Below are positions 46,107-55,577 of a stretch of 64,000 nt of DNA, in pieces. Where the stretch lies: contig NZ_JSWG01000015.1 in NCBI RefSeq assembly GCF_000797465.1, forward strand, positions 1 to 64,000. Reading direction: 5' to 3'. Under the pieces are notes generated by a model. That model made no database searches, was not told the DNA's origin, and saw nothing but the letters and a program-made list of their open reading frames with translations. Numbering within the stretch: position 1 is the first letter of the stretch; the number at the start of each line of letters is the position of its first letter. A program made the translations under genes and the position numbers. This stretch comes from Psychroserpens jangbogonensis (GTDB taxonomy: Bacteria; Bacteroidota; Bacteroidia; Flavobacteriales; Flavobacteriaceae).

Positions 46107-47741
46107 TTACTTTACAATCAGCTTTTTTGTAATTGTAGTGTTGGTAGTTGCATCATTTATATCCATGAAATAGATACCACTATCTAATTGTGGAAGTTTA
46201 GTACTCGTAACTTGACTATTCACCTCTAAGCTAAAGCTTGTAACATTTTGTCCTGAAATATTATATATAGTAATATCATACAAACTCGGTTTTAGATTCA
46301 GAAAATTTAATTTGCCATCAACCGAAATAGGGTTTGGATAGATAGACACGTCATTTTGATTACCATTTAAGTCATCAACATTTAAAACATTTGAAGACAA
46401 GGCTTGAAAAGCATTAATTCTACCATATCCAAAATAATTATCAAAACCTGCTATGTCTTCAGAAATTGGACCGACTTGATCTATACTAGTTTGAATTAAA
46501 ATGGCATTAATTTGATCTACAGTAACGTTTGGATCAATAGAAACCATCAAAGAAATAACTCCAGCAACATGTGGTGCAGCTTGAGATGTTCCGCCCCAAT
46601 AACTGTTATAATTTGTGTTTGAGCTATAGCTAAGGCCATAAATATAATTTCCAGGCGCAACGACGTCTATTTCTGGCCCAAAATTACTTCCACTATTTGG
46701 ATCCCAAAAGAAAGGACTTGTTCTGGAGTCATCAGGATTTGTTGATCCTACGGCAATAGCATTTGCATATCTTGAAGGATATTGTAATGCTGTGTCTCCA
46801 TTTCCAGTAGATACAACTAAAGCAACATTATTGGCATACGCATAATCTACAGCGTCAAGAAGTGTAGCTGAAGGACTATTACCTCCAACAGACATATTCA
46901 TCACTTTTGCGCCATTATCTACAGTATAATAAATACCATCTGCCATCCAAGAGTAAAATCCAGAATTATTTTGGTCTAATATTTTTACTGCCATAATTTG
47001 AGAGTTCCAATTAACTCCAGCATAACCAATACCATTATTTCCTGTAGCTAAAGCAATACCACCAACATTGGTTCCATGACCATGATCATCTGTTGGATCG
47101 TTATCGCTATTTGCAAAATCCCATCCACCATAAACATCATCAATATAGTTGTTGTTGTCATTGTCCATGCCATCTAGTACTTCAGAAGAATTAAACCAAA
47201 CTCTTCCTGCAAATTCTGGATGATCTAATTTCATTCCTGAATCAAGAATAGCAACAATAAGGTTAGGATCTCCAGTTTCAATATCCCAAGCTAAGTCCAT
47301 GTCTATATCAGCATTTACAGTCGCTGGAGAAAGAGGAAAGGTTCCATCATTAACCATGCTCCATTGTCTCGTAGCAAAATTAGGATCATTAGGAATGCCA
47401 TTTCCTGAACATGCAAAATTTGGTTCTACATATTCAAAGGCATTAGTATTCTTGTATAATTGAACAACATCTTCTACAGTAATTGTAGAATCATAGTTGA
47501 TAAGGAATGTGTTTTTGGTTTTTTTGTTACCAATGATTTCATATTTAGAAACATTGATTTGATCATTAAGTGCTGCTAGGTTTACGTCATTAAATTTATC
47601 AATGTAATTAACGCCTTGTGTCAAATCGGCTTTGAATTTAACAATCACTTGTGCTTCCGCATAGTTTAATGTTGATTCATTTTGAGCACATAGGTTCAAG
47701 CAAAAGAATAAGATTAAAAATTGTAGAGTTCTTATCATCAT
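46107..47741 (-). CDS. Secreted subtilisin-like serine protease (S8) with T9SS domain
   Basis: This 544-residue protease has a signal peptide (1-19), a propeptide-like segment (about 25-115) and the S8 catalytic triad: Asp167 in 'VAILDSGMKLDHP', His222 in 'DHGHGTNVGG' and Ser386 in 'WGGTSQAAPHVAG', with Asn314 as the oxyanion residue. Residues 465-544 are a type A sorting domain ('VSIYPNPISVDGKLNFLNL', ending 'TNTTITKKLIVK'). It should be exported by the T9SS and act outside the cell on proteins. It is the only gene in its transcription unit. Confidence 0.93.
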   Translation of the reverse strand: MMIRTLQFLILFFCLNLCAQNESTLNYAEAQVIVKFKADLTQGVNYIDKFNDVNLAALNDQINVSKYEIIGNKKTKNTFLINYDSTITVEDVVQLYKNTNAFEYVEPNFACSGNGIPNDPNFATRQWSMVNDGTFPLSPATVNADIDMDLAWDIETGDPNLIVAILDSGMKLDHPEFAGRVWFNSSEVLDGMDNDNNNYIDDVYGGWDFANSDNDPTDDHGHGTNVGGIALATGNNGIGYAGVNWNSQIMAVKILDQNNSGFYSWMADGIYYTVDNGAKVMNMSVGGNSPSATLLDAVDYAYANNVALVVSTGNGDTALQYPSRYANAIAVGSTNPDDSRTSPFFWDPNSGSNFGPEIDVVAPGNYIYGLSYSSNTNYNSYWGGTSQAAPHVAGVISLMVSIDPNVTVDQINAILIQTSIDQVGPISEDIAGFDNYFGYGRINAFQALSSNVLNVDDLNGNQNDVSIYPNPISVDGKLNFLNLKPSLYDITIYNISGQNVTSFSLEVNSQVTSTKLPQLDSGIYFMDINDATTNTTITKKLIVK

Positions 47742-48014
47742 ATAAAGGTTATTGGTTGAAAATGAAATTAAAAGTAATCATAAAATGCATATAATCAGAC
47801 AAGTAATACAATAAATGATTAAAAACATGCCGTTTTTATCTAAACATCCTAAATATATAATAAAAGTCATCATTGTATGAATTTTCTTTCCCATTATTTG
47901 GAAAACAATTAGAGGATTACAATTCATCCATAAAAAAATACAATTCGGTCATTCCCTTTTTATAAATAGAGACTTCTGTTAGATATTTGTCCTATCAATT
48001 AAAACAAAAGCATC

Positions 48015-48440
48015 ATGAGCACATTAGCAAAATTATTAGTTTTCTTATTACTTAGTCAAACAGTAATGAACGCACAAGACGTAAATGGACAAGAAGTAAC
48101 AGTTAAAATAGTGAACCTTGATAATAATATTGGACATGTATACATATCATTGTTTGATACTGAAGCGTCTTTTTTGAATAAAGGTTATAAGTCAGAAATC
48201 AGTAGTATTGAAAATAAAGGCTGTACAATCACATTTAAAAACGTTCCTAATGGAGTTTACGCTATTTCATTCTTTCACGATGAAAATGAGAATAAGAAAA
48301 TGGATACTAATTTTTTAAGTATTCCTAAAGAAGATTATGGATGTTCTAATAACGCAAGAGGTTTTATGGGTCCACCTAAATGGGAAGATGCCAAATTTGA
48401 AGTAAAAAATGAATCAGTAACACAAACTATAACACTTTAA
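48015..48440 (+). CDS. DUF2141 secreted protein
   Basis: This 141-residue protein has a signal peptide (about 1-20, LSQTVMNAQ) and a DUF2141 domain: 'VYISLFDTEASFLNKG', 'YAISFFHDENENKKMDTNF', 'IPKEDYGCSNNA' and 'FMGPPKWEDAKFEV' are its typical segments. The fold is a small beta sandwich in the envelope with unknown role. It starts the plus-strand cluster that runs through the kinase to the LytTR regulator, but a 94-base gap separates it from the next gene. Confidence 0.85.
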   Translation: MSTLAKLLVFLLLSQTVMNAQDVNGQEVTVKIVNLDNNIGHVYISLFDTEASFLNKGYKSEISSIENKGCTITFKNVPNGVYAISFFHDENENKKMDTNFLSIPKEDYGCSNNARGFMGPPKWEDAKFEVKNESVTQTITL

Positions 48441-48534
48441 TATCATGAAACGAGCATGTTGAAAGCATTATCACCTATGGGAATGATTAATTGCGAACAG
48501 CATGTGACAAATAATAACCAATAAAAACAAACAC

Positions 48535-49158
48535 ATGAAAAATTTAATAATTATTTTACTCGTATTAGTTTCTGGAGTAGCAACTGCTCAGACTAATTTT
48601 GAAAAAGGCATGCAAAAAGCATTTTCGCTTTGGCAAGAAGGAAAAGTAGATGAAGCCGAAAACGTATTTGAACGTATTTCAAATGCAGAAATAGATCAAT
48701 GGTTACCTCATTATTACATTGCTCAAATTAATAGCAATAAAAGTTGGGGACAGAAAGATGAAACGAAGTTAAAAGCACAATTAGATAAAGCTCAAGAACA
48801 TATAAACTCCGCAATGACTCTAAGTAAAGATAATCCTGAGATTTTGGTATTGCAAGCCCATGTATTTACAAATTGGGTCGCTTATGATGGAATGACTTAC
48901 GGTATGAAATATTCTGGTAAAATTACAGAACTATATAGTAAAGCATCTGTAATGGCACCTGAAAATCCTAGAGTTGTATTTAGTAAAGCTGAATGGGGAA
49001 TGGGAAGCGCTAAATATTTTGGACAAGACACCAAACCGTTTTGTGCTGAGATAGAAAAATCTATAGAACTTTTTGCTAACTTTAAACCAGAAAGTGAATT
49101 ACATCCAAATTGGGGAGCAAATCGTGCTCAAGCGGTTGTGAAATCTTGTAACGAATAA
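48535..49158 (+). CDS. Secreted TPR-like protein
   Basis: This 207-residue protein has a signal peptide (1-18, SGVATAQ) and helical repeats of TPR type ('AFSLWQEGKVDEAENVFERI', 'HINSAMTLSKDNPEILVL'). It holds no enzyme motif. It lies 6 bases upstream of the histidine kinase gene, so it is probably in the same operon and may act in the periplasm in the process sensed by that system. The function is inferred only from position. Confidence 0.75.
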   Translation: MKNLIIILLVLVSGVATAQTNFEKGMQKAFSLWQEGKVDEAENVFERISNAEIDQWLPHYYIAQINSNKSWGQKDETKLKAQLDKAQEHINSAMTLSKDNPEILVLQAHVFTNWVAYDGMTYGMKYSGKITELYSKASVMAPENPRVVFSKAEWGMGSAKYFGQDTKPFCAEIEKSIELFANFKPESELHPNWGANRAQAVVKSCNE

Positions 49159-49164
49159 ATTATC

Positions 49165-50514
49165 ATGTCAAAATCAGTTAAACATATCATTCTTACTATA
49201 ATCATTGGAGCCGTTGTCTTTGTAATTGGCAATCTACTCTCTGGAGGATTTAATTTTGAATCTGTAAATGAGTTTTTAGTTGATTTTGGATTTTATCAAC
49301 TGTATTCTTTTGTATTAGGATATTCTAATATGACTTTCTTCTACTACATGGAACGTAGAACATGGAAAAAAGGAGATACCATTAAACGTATAATAGTTGG
49401 AATATTTGGTTCTTTAGTAATTACTGTAATTGGTTTATTCTTTTTAAGATTAGTGACATCAGTATTATATTTTGAGGTTCCTTTTGAAAGATTTATTCAA
49501 AATGAAACATGGCAAGGATACACTTTCGGGTTGTGGATTACTTTAACGATTGTCTCAATATTTCATGTTATATTTTTCTATAACAGATATCAGAAGAATA
49601 AAATAAAAGAGCAAAAGGTTATTGCTGGAACTGCTAGCGCGAAATTTGACGCTTTAAAAAATCAATTAGATCCGCATTTTTTGTTCAATAGCTTAAATGT
49701 ATTAACGAGTTTAATTGAAGAAAATCCGAAGAATGCTCAAAAGTTTACAACGTCTTTATCAAAAGTATATCGATACGTTTTAGAGCAAAAGAATAAAGAT
49801 TTAATTACTGTAGATGAAGAATTAAACTTTGCTAGAACATATATGTCGCTATTAAAAATGCGCTTTGAGGACAGCATTATTTTTGAAATTCCAGATAGAT
49901 CATTAAATCCAGAAAGTAAAGTTGTTCCCTTATCGTTACAATTACTTTTAGAGAATGCGGTAAAGCACAATATGGTTACCACTAGTAAACCATTACATAT
50001 TAAAATTTATGAATCTGAAGGCATGCTCATAGTAGAGAATAACCTTCAACCAAAACAAATAGTAAAAAAGAGTAGTGGAGTAGGTTTAGAAAACATCAAA
50101 CAACGCTATGAATTATTATCAAATAAAAAAGTATCAATCAATCAACAAGCAAGCAGTTTTGCAGTAGCAATACCAATGCTTACAAAACAAATATCAATCA
50201 TGAGAAAAATAGAACCAACAACAAATTTTGACGACAGTTATGTAAGAGCACGTAAGCGTGTAGAAGAAATTAAAGAATTTTATTACAGTTTAATTTCTTA
50301 CTGTTTAGTAATACCATTTTTAATCTTTATCTGGTTTCGTTATACACCGCATTCCATTCAATGGTTTTGGTTCCCAATGTTTGGTTGGGGAATGGGATTA
50401 GCATTTCACGCCTACAAAGTTTATGTGAACGATGGTGTCTTAGGAAGCGGATGGGAAAAACGTAAAATTGAAAAATTTATGCGCGAAGAAGAAGATCAAC
50501 AACGTTGGAATTAA
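49165..50514 (+). CDS. LytS-type sensor histidine kinase with C-terminal 2TM domain
   Basis: This 449-residue kinase has four N-terminal membrane helices (about 7-28, 38-58, 72-95, 118-140), then a His_kinase domain with His171 in 'DPHFLFNSLNVLTSLIEEN', an ATPase N-box 'LLENAVKHNMV' and a G-box 'GVGLENIKQRYELL'. Unusually, the last about 100 residues ('YVRARKRVEEIKEFYYSLIS' to 'GWEKRKIEKFMREEEDQQRW') are a 2TM domain, the same domain as in the three small proteins encoded downstream. It should phosphorylate the LytTR regulator at the end of the operon. Confidence 0.93.
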   Translation: MSKSVKHIILTIIIGAVVFVIGNLLSGGFNFESVNEFLVDFGFYQLYSFVLGYSNMTFFYYMERRTWKKGDTIKRIIVGIFGSLVITVIGLFFLRLVTSVLYFEVPFERFIQNETWQGYTFGLWITLTIVSIFHVIFFYNRYQKNKIKEQKVIAGTASAKFDALKNQLDPHFLFNSLNVLTSLIEENPKNAQKFTTSLSKVYRYVLEQKNKDLITVDEELNFARTYMSLLKMRFEDSIIFEIPDRSLNPESKVVPLSLQLLLENAVKHNMVTTSKPLHIKIYESEGMLIVENNLQPKQIVKKSSGVGLENIKQRYELLSNKKVSINQQASSFAVAIPMLTKQISIMRKIEPTTNFDDSYVRARKRVEEIKEFYYSLISYCLVIPFLIFIWFRYTPHSIQWFWFPMFGWGMGLAFHAYKVYVNDGVLGSGWEKRKIEKFMREEEDQQRWN

Positions 50515-50526
50515 AATTAAAATATC

Positions 50527-50865
50527 ATGAAACAAATTACAGACCCTAATAATATATCAAGCTCAGAAAATAAATTTTTAAGAGAAGAAGCCTATTTGCG
50601 AGCTCAGAAAAAAGTAAAAGCACTCATTGGTTTTTATTGGCACCTAGCATCTTATGTCATAGTTAATATATTTATCATCTTTTTGATTGTCTCTAATGGC
50701 GGAACATTCTTTAGTTTCGGAACATTTGCTACAGCATTCTTTTGGGGAATAGGTTTATTTTTTCACTTCTTAGGAGTATTTGGTCCAGATTTCTTATTTG
50801 GTAAAAATTGGGAAGAACGAAAAATTAAAAAGTATATGGATAAGGATGACTCTCGTTGGGAGTAA
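50527..50865 (+). CDS. 2TM domain protein 1
   Basis: This 112-residue protein is one 2TM domain: the N-terminal 'RAQKKVKALIGFYWHLASYV' run, a hydrophobic helix (about 35-58), 'FATAFFWGIGLFFHFLGVFG' as second helix and 'NWEERKIKKYMDKDDSRWE'. The pattern matches the end of the kinase upstream. Its start is 12 bases after the kinase stop. A partner or signal-tuning role is inferred from the shared domain. Confidence 0.85.
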   Translation: MKQITDPNNISSSENKFLREEAYLRAQKKVKALIGFYWHLASYVIVNIFIIFLIVSNGGTFFSFGTFATAFFWGIGLFFHFLGVFGPDFLFGKNWEERKIKKYMDKDDSRWE

Positions 50866-50885
50866 TTAATTTAAAATTTAGAGTT

Positions 50886-51212
50886 ATGAAATTAAACATA
50901 GAAGACGAAAAGAAACTTATAAAGGCAAAGAAAAAAGTACAGAAAATTAAAATTTTCTATTTGCATGTAGCATTATATATTATTGTAGTGGCACTAATTT
51001 CATATAACTTTTACATTCTTGAAGAAGGACCTTACAAAAGTAATATCACAGCGTTAAATATTTCTACTTTAGTGTTTTGGACTCTTTTTATTGGTGTTCA
51101 TGCTTGGAGTGTTTTTAAAGGAAAACTATTTTTTAATAAAAGCTGGGAAGACAAGAAAATAGATAAAATTATAAAGGAAGAAGAAAAAGAACAAACAACA
51201 TATTGGGAATAA
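50886..51212 (+). CDS. 2TM domain protein 2
   Basis: This 108-residue 2TM protein is more Lys-rich at the N-terminus (KKLIKAKKKVQKIKIFYLHV). The second helix is 'TLVFWTLFIGVHAWSVFKG', and the end 'SWEDKKIDKIIKEEEKEQ' matches the conserved tail. A longer frame that starts 10 codons earlier is not needed. Its stop overlaps the start of the next gene by one base (TAATG). It is more diverged from its siblings than they are from one another. Confidence 0.83.
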   Translation: MKLNIEDEKKLIKAKKKVQKIKIFYLHVALYIIVVALISYNFYILEEGPYKSNITALNISTLVFWTLFIGVHAWSVFKGKLFFNKSWEDKKIDKIIKEEEKEQTTYWE

Positions 51213-51535
51213 TGGAAAACAGAGAATTTAATCAAAAAGAGCGATTCCAGATCGCAGCAAAAAGAGTAAAACAACTCAAAGGCTTTTACACACATGCATT
51301 AATTTTTATTTTAGTTAATCTCGTCTTTGTGTATATTAATTTTCAAAAATTAGAGGAAGGAGAAAGTTATTTTCATTGGCGAAATTTTGTCACATTTTCT
51401 TTTTGGGGAATAGGTTTGTTAGCACATGGTGCTTCTGTATTTTTACCAAATTTAATTTTTGGCAGAAACTGGGAAAGTAAGAAAATCAAGGAGTTTATGG
51501 ACAAAGATTCTAATAAGACTGACCGTTACGAATAA
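51212..51535 (+). CDS. 2TM domain protein 3
   Basis: This 107-residue 2TM protein has 'AKRVKQLKGFYTHALIFILV' and 'FVTFSFWGIGLLAHGASVFL' as its two helices and 'NWESKKIKEFMDKDSNK' as tail. I take the ATG that overlaps the previous stop. It is followed by a 63-base gap and the LytTR regulator. Three free copies plus the kinase-fused copy give four 2TM domains in one operon. Confidence 0.85.
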   Translation: MENREFNQKERFQIAAKRVKQLKGFYTHALIFILVNLVFVYINFQKLEEGESYFHWRNFVTFSFWGIGLLAHGASVFLPNLIFGRNWESKKIKEFMDKDSNKTDRYE

Positions 51536-51598
51536 TAATAATCAGGAGTAATAATTACCAATATTGAATTAATAACCAATCAAAATAAATACAAAGGA

Positions 51599-52354
51599 AT
51601 GAGTGTAATCATCATAGAAGACGAAAAACCATCAGCAAGACGACTGCAACGAATGTTGACAGAATTAGATATGGAGGCTGAAGTTATGCTGCATTCTGTT
51701 GAAGAATCCATTGAGTGGTTTCAGAATAATGAACATCCAGATTTGATCTTTTTAGATATTCAACTTAGTGATGGGTTATCCTTTGAGATTTTTGAAACTA
51801 TAGATATTAATTCAGCTGTGATTTTCACTACAGCTTATGATGAATATGCATTACAAGCATTTAAACTCAATAGTATTGATTACTTATTGAAACCCATAGA
51901 TGAAGATGATCTAGCAATTGCTGTTTCAAAATATAAAGAACGTGCACCAAAGCAACAATCGGTTACTTTAGATTTTAACGATATTAAAAAGCTCCTAGTA
52001 AATCCTATAGAGCGTGAATATAAAAAGCGATTTTCAGTAAAAGTTGGTCAACATTTAAAACTCATCAATATTGATGATATCGAATGTTTCTACAGCGAAA
52101 ACAAAGGCACTTATGCGTTTACTTCTGAAGGAAGAAATTATTTATTAGACACCACTTTAGAACAGTTAGAAGACGAGTTAGAACCTCATAAGTTCTTTAG
52201 AATCAGTCGTAAGTTTTTTGTAAATGTAAATGCCATTAAAGACATGGTAAGTTATACCAACTCCAGGTTACAAATAAAACTAAACACCTATAAAGAGCAA
52301 GATATTATTGTGGCTAGAGAACGCGTTAAAGATTTTAAAGATTGGTTGGCTTAA
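51599..52354 (+). CDS. LytTR family response regulator
   Basis: This 251-residue regulator has a receiver domain (1-118: 'VIIIEDEKPSARRLQRML' with the acidic pair, phospho-acceptor Asp53 in 'DLIFLDIQLSDGLS', 'TTAYDEYALQAF', 'DYLLKP') and a LytTR DNA-binding domain (about 145-251: 'FSVKVGQHLKLINIDDIECF', 'FFRISRKFFVNVNAI', 'VARERVKDFKDWLA'). It is the output partner of the kinase at 49165. The last codons overlap the convergent DnaJ-like gene by 4 bases. Confidence 0.95.
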   Translation: MSVIIIEDEKPSARRLQRMLTELDMEAEVMLHSVEESIEWFQNNEHPDLIFLDIQLSDGLSFEIFETIDINSAVIFTTAYDEYALQAFKLNSIDYLLKPIDEDDLAIAVSKYKERAPKQQSVTLDFNDIKKLLVNPIEREYKKRFSVKVGQHLKLINIDDIECFYSENKGTYAFTSEGRNYLLDTTLEQLEDELEPHKFFRISRKFFVNVNAIKDMVSYTNSRLQIKLNTYKEQDIIVARERVKDFKDWLA

Positions 52355-52794
52355 AATATATCGAAGATATCTCCAAGAGAATCTCCTAAGCCGTCAATTA
52401 AATTTTCGCTACCAGAAAACAAACTGCTTAGACCTACATCAAAAAATAAATCAAGTAAGATTAAATCAGATAAATCGGTTAACCTAAAGGTATCCGATTT
52501 TTTCTTGGCTTCCTTTTTCCATTCGGTGTATTGTTGTTCTTGCTTTTTGGCTTCTATAACAACTGGTTTATTGGTTGCTGAGGTTCCCAACATGGCATCA
52601 TATGCCTTTCGCTTTTCTGGATTTGATAAAATATCAAAGCCTTCCACAAGTAGAATGAAATGCTCTTTTGCACCTTCAGATTTGTTTTTATCAGGATGAT
52701 ACAACGCTATTTCGTTTCTAAATGCTTTTTTAATGGTATCTAAATCAGCAGATTTTTCAACTTTTAAAATGTCGTAGTAGTTTATTAATTCCAT
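52351..52794 (-). CDS. DnaJ-domain protein
   Basis: This 147-residue protein starts with a J domain ('YYDILKVEKSADLDTIKKAF', 'LYHPDKNKSEGAKEHF' with HPD at about 33-35, 'KRKAYDAML'). The rest is a charged linker and a short hydrophobic C-terminal region ('LILLDLFFDVGLSSLFSG'). It has no Cys-rich zinc finger or CTD of classical DnaJ, so it is a class III type J protein that would stimulate DnaK for a special client. It precedes the next gene on the strand, 52802, with a 7-base gap. Confidence 0.9.
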   Translation of the reverse strand: MELINYYDILKVEKSADLDTIKKAFRNEIALYHPDKNKSEGAKEHFILLVEGFDILSNPEKRKAYDAMLGTSATNKPVVIEAKKQEQQYTEWKKEAKKKSDTFRLTDLSDLILLDLFFDVGLSSLFSGSENLIDGLGDSLGDIFDIF

Positions 52795-52801
52795 AGTTGA
52801 A

Positions 52802-53824
52802 TTATCTTGAAAGTAGCGTTTCTACTTCGGTTTTAAAGGATTGATTATCGTCAACAAATAGTAGTAATTTGGTATAGCTTTTAGGTTTTCCGTAGATAAA
52901 CTGTAATTGCTGAGGAGTTTTTAACTGAATAACAACATTGCTGTTTTCTAATTCTCCAAGTAGTGACAATGTTTTAGTGCCTTTCTCTTTATCAAAATCT
53001 GAAGAATCTGCCAAGGCAATTGTATCAATAGCTTCAATTGGTATATTGGTTTCACTGAGCATTCCAAAGCGTAATATCAATTCGTTATCATTAATGGCAA
53101 TAGGTCGTTTTGGAACCGATCTAATAATGCCAATAAGTTGAATCGCCGAGTAAATACTTAAACCGGTTAAAACCCAAGCCAATGTCGAACTCCATTTGGC
53201 AGCCAGTATATGAATGGTTACCATTTCAACAGCCACTAAAAAAATGACAGCACCAAGTGTAGATAAAATCCCAGAGCCTTTATAATTAGTATACTCATTA
53301 GATTGAAGCTCTACTTTTTTGAAATTGAAGAAGCCATAATAGAACAGTGCAATTTCATTGGCAGCCAATTTTGCTGGTACCACAGGAAATATCGATGCAC
53401 ACGTGTCTTGTAGAATACTATAGAAATCTTGATTATGGTTTGCAATGGTTTTATAATGTTTTATCGCTTTTCTAACTTTCAGAATAATTAATGAAATAAC
53501 ACTTATTTCTACGATAGGAATCAACCAAGTTTTGGCTAATGCCAAGGTGTCTTGATTTGCTGCAGGAATAACATAAGATGCGATTATCACACAAACAATA
53601 AGGAATGGAGCAATAGTAAGATTTGAAATATTTGTCTTCCTAACTAACAAGAAATACACCAAAGGAATGGTTATTATAAAGTCAATCGTAATGAATGTAG
53701 ATAATGTATTTTGATCTGATGTAAATGCCGAAGAATTTAGCAAAAGTATTAATGCTAAAATTAGTGTAATAGGAATGATGAAAGCAATAGAATTGGCCTT
53801 TGAAAACGAAGTTTTACTTATCAT
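52802..53824 (-). CDS. Polytopic membrane protein, unknown function
   Basis: This 340-residue protein has about four to five hydrophobic helices in residues 12-135, two further around 190-235, and a soluble C-terminal domain of about 100 residues ('NIPIEAIDTIALADSSDF', 'LLLFVDDNQSFKTEVETLL'). Its middle and end look like a PH-like or bPH domain attached to the membrane, but I cannot confirm this. It is the upstream partner of the DnaJ-like gene in a two-gene unit. Confidence 0.7.
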   Translation of the reverse strand: MISKTSFSKANSIAFIIPITLILALILLLNSSAFTSDQNTLSTFITIDFIITIPLVYFLLVRKTNISNLTIAPFLIVCVIIASYVIPAANQDTLALAKTWLIPIVEISVISLIILKVRKAIKHYKTIANHNQDFYSILQDTCASIFPVVPAKLAANEIALFYYGFFNFKKVELQSNEYTNYKGSGILSTLGAVIFLVAVEMVTIHILAAKWSSTLAWVLTGLSIYSAIQLIGIIRSVPKRPIAINDNELILRFGMLSETNIPIEAIDTIALADSSDFDKEKGTKTLSLLGELENSNVVIQLKTPQQLQFIYGKPKSYTKLLLFVDDNQSFKTEVETLLSR

Positions 53825-53975
53825 ATATCACACGTTTTATGTAATTACCTATAGGTCGTATATAATCTAATAAAGTTACTCTTTTTACATTTAAAACTTG
53901 AAAATGCACCACTTAGCTTAATTATTTGTTCTTACTTAGCCAAAGGTTTAGTTTCAAACTATTAAAATTATTGAT

Positions 53976-55577
53976 ATGAAATTTAAAATACTACTAGTAT
54001 TGATTTTTGGTCTTACGTTTAATGTGGCTCAAGCCCAAGACTGGAAAATGTATCCATACGAACCAACTGGTCAAGTTGCTTTTCCTTTAGATGAAGGACG
54101 ACACGCTTCAGAACCTATAGAATGGTGGTATTCTGCTGGTCATGTGGTAGGTCAAACCTCAGGAAAGAGTTACAGTTTTATGTATACGTTTTTCCATTTC
54201 CCACAATCTGGATTTGATGGTTTCAGAATTTTGAATATTACAGATGATGATACAGGAACATTTATTCAAGATATCAAACCTGTCAATTATACAACCTTAT
54301 CTACAACGTCATTTGATATCGAAGCCGCTGTGTTTTTAGCTGGAACAGAATATTGGAGAAATACCGAAGATGTAAATAATATACCTATTCCTTTTGAATA
54401 TGAACTCTTTGCTTCAACTGCTAATGCTGGACTTGATATTAGTTTTGAAACTCTAAAAAGACCTTTAATTGTTGGTGACGATGGTTATTTAGATCAAGGT
54501 GATACGAGTTATACGTATTACTATTCGCTAACCTCAAATGCTGTTGCAGGTTCTCTAACCTTTAATGGCGTTACTGAAGCGGTTATTGGTACAGGTTGGA
54601 TAGACAGACAATACGGAAATTTCAATCCGTTTACTGGAGAACAATACGAATGGTTTAGTATGCAATTATCTAACGGAATGGATTTAAACCTATGGAATAT
54701 TTTTACAACAGATAGACAAATTCCAAATAACGAAGAGTATAAAATTTTATCGGCTTATGTAGACGAAAGTACACAGTATACAACTGACGATTTTGAGATC
54801 GAACGATTAGCATTTAATTGTATGCCTGATGGCGAAATGTGTTATTCGAGTCAATGGCGATTAACGTCAACAGTTAACAATATCGATTTAACCATTACAA
54901 CCTTACATGACAATACCGAAGTGTTATTACCATTTCGATTTTTTGAAGGTGCAACGTCAATCACAGGAACAGTTAATGGAGTAGGAGTTACGGGAATTGG
55001 ATTCTCAGAATTATTACATGGTTATGAAGATCCAGAGCTTACAATAACGACTCCAATTGCAGGTGTTTACGATGCAAGTCTTCCAGTTACATGGACATTA
55101 AACAATCCTGATGATGGTCGACCAATTTTTTATGATTTAGAATACAGTATCGATAATCAAAATAATTTTAATCCGATAGTTTCTGGACTTACAGAACCTT
55201 CTTATTTATGGGAAACGCCTAGTATCTCAAACAATGATGATGTTTGGTTTAAAATAACAGCGTATTCTATTGATGGCACATTAACCAATACAATTATTAG
55301 TACGTCATCATCTTCAGCAACGTTATCCAATGAAGATTTGTTTAAAAGTATGATTAAGCTATATCCAAATCCAGTTGGTAATCAACTTAATCTTGATTTT
55401 AGTTTAGCTCAAACAGGTAGCTATAGTATTTTAGATATGAGTGGAAGACGCATTTCAAATGCTTCGTCTTTTAGTGGAACCTCTTTAAAAGTGCCAACAA
55501 AGGAATTATCAAATGGTGTTTATTTTATTTTGGTAAGCACGACTGAAGGTAAAGCGATATTTAGATTCCTTAAGTAG
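53976..55577 (+). CDS. Secreted CrtC/lipocalin-like protein with T9SS domain
   Basis: This 533-residue protein has a signal peptide (1-20, FNVAQAQ). Residues 35-350 form a CrtC-type lipocalin-like double domain ('EPIEWWYSAGHVVG', 'GTGWIDRQYGNFNPF', 'YEWFSMQLSNGMDLNLW'), named after hydroxyneurosporene synthase; related domains hydrate carotenoids or lipids. A fibronectin-like part follows (about 350-450), then a type A sorting domain ('IKLYPNPVGNQLNLDF'). A catalytic role is not shown; a lipid-binding secreted protein is the cautious reading. The stop overlaps the convergent LETM1-like gene by 8 bases. Confidence 0.82.
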   Translation: MKFKILLVLIFGLTFNVAQAQDWKMYPYEPTGQVAFPLDEGRHASEPIEWWYSAGHVVGQTSGKSYSFMYTFFHFPQSGFDGFRILNITDDDTGTFIQDIKPVNYTTLSTTSFDIEAAVFLAGTEYWRNTEDVNNIPIPFEYELFASTANAGLDISFETLKRPLIVGDDGYLDQGDTSYTYYYSLTSNAVAGSLTFNGVTEAVIGTGWIDRQYGNFNPFTGEQYEWFSMQLSNGMDLNLWNIFTTDRQIPNNEEYKILSAYVDESTQYTTDDFEIERLAFNCMPDGEMCYSSQWRLTSTVNNIDLTITTLHDNTEVLLPFRFFEGATSITGTVNGVGVTGIGFSELLHGYEDPELTITTPIAGVYDASLPVTWTLNNPDDGRPIFYDLEYSIDNQNNFNPIVSGLTEPSYLWETPSISNNDDVWFKITAYSIDGTLTNTIISTSSSSATLSNEDLFKSMIKLYPNPVGNQLNLDFSLAQTGSYSILDMSGRRISNASSFSGTSLKVPTKELSNGVYFILVSTTEGKAIFRFLK

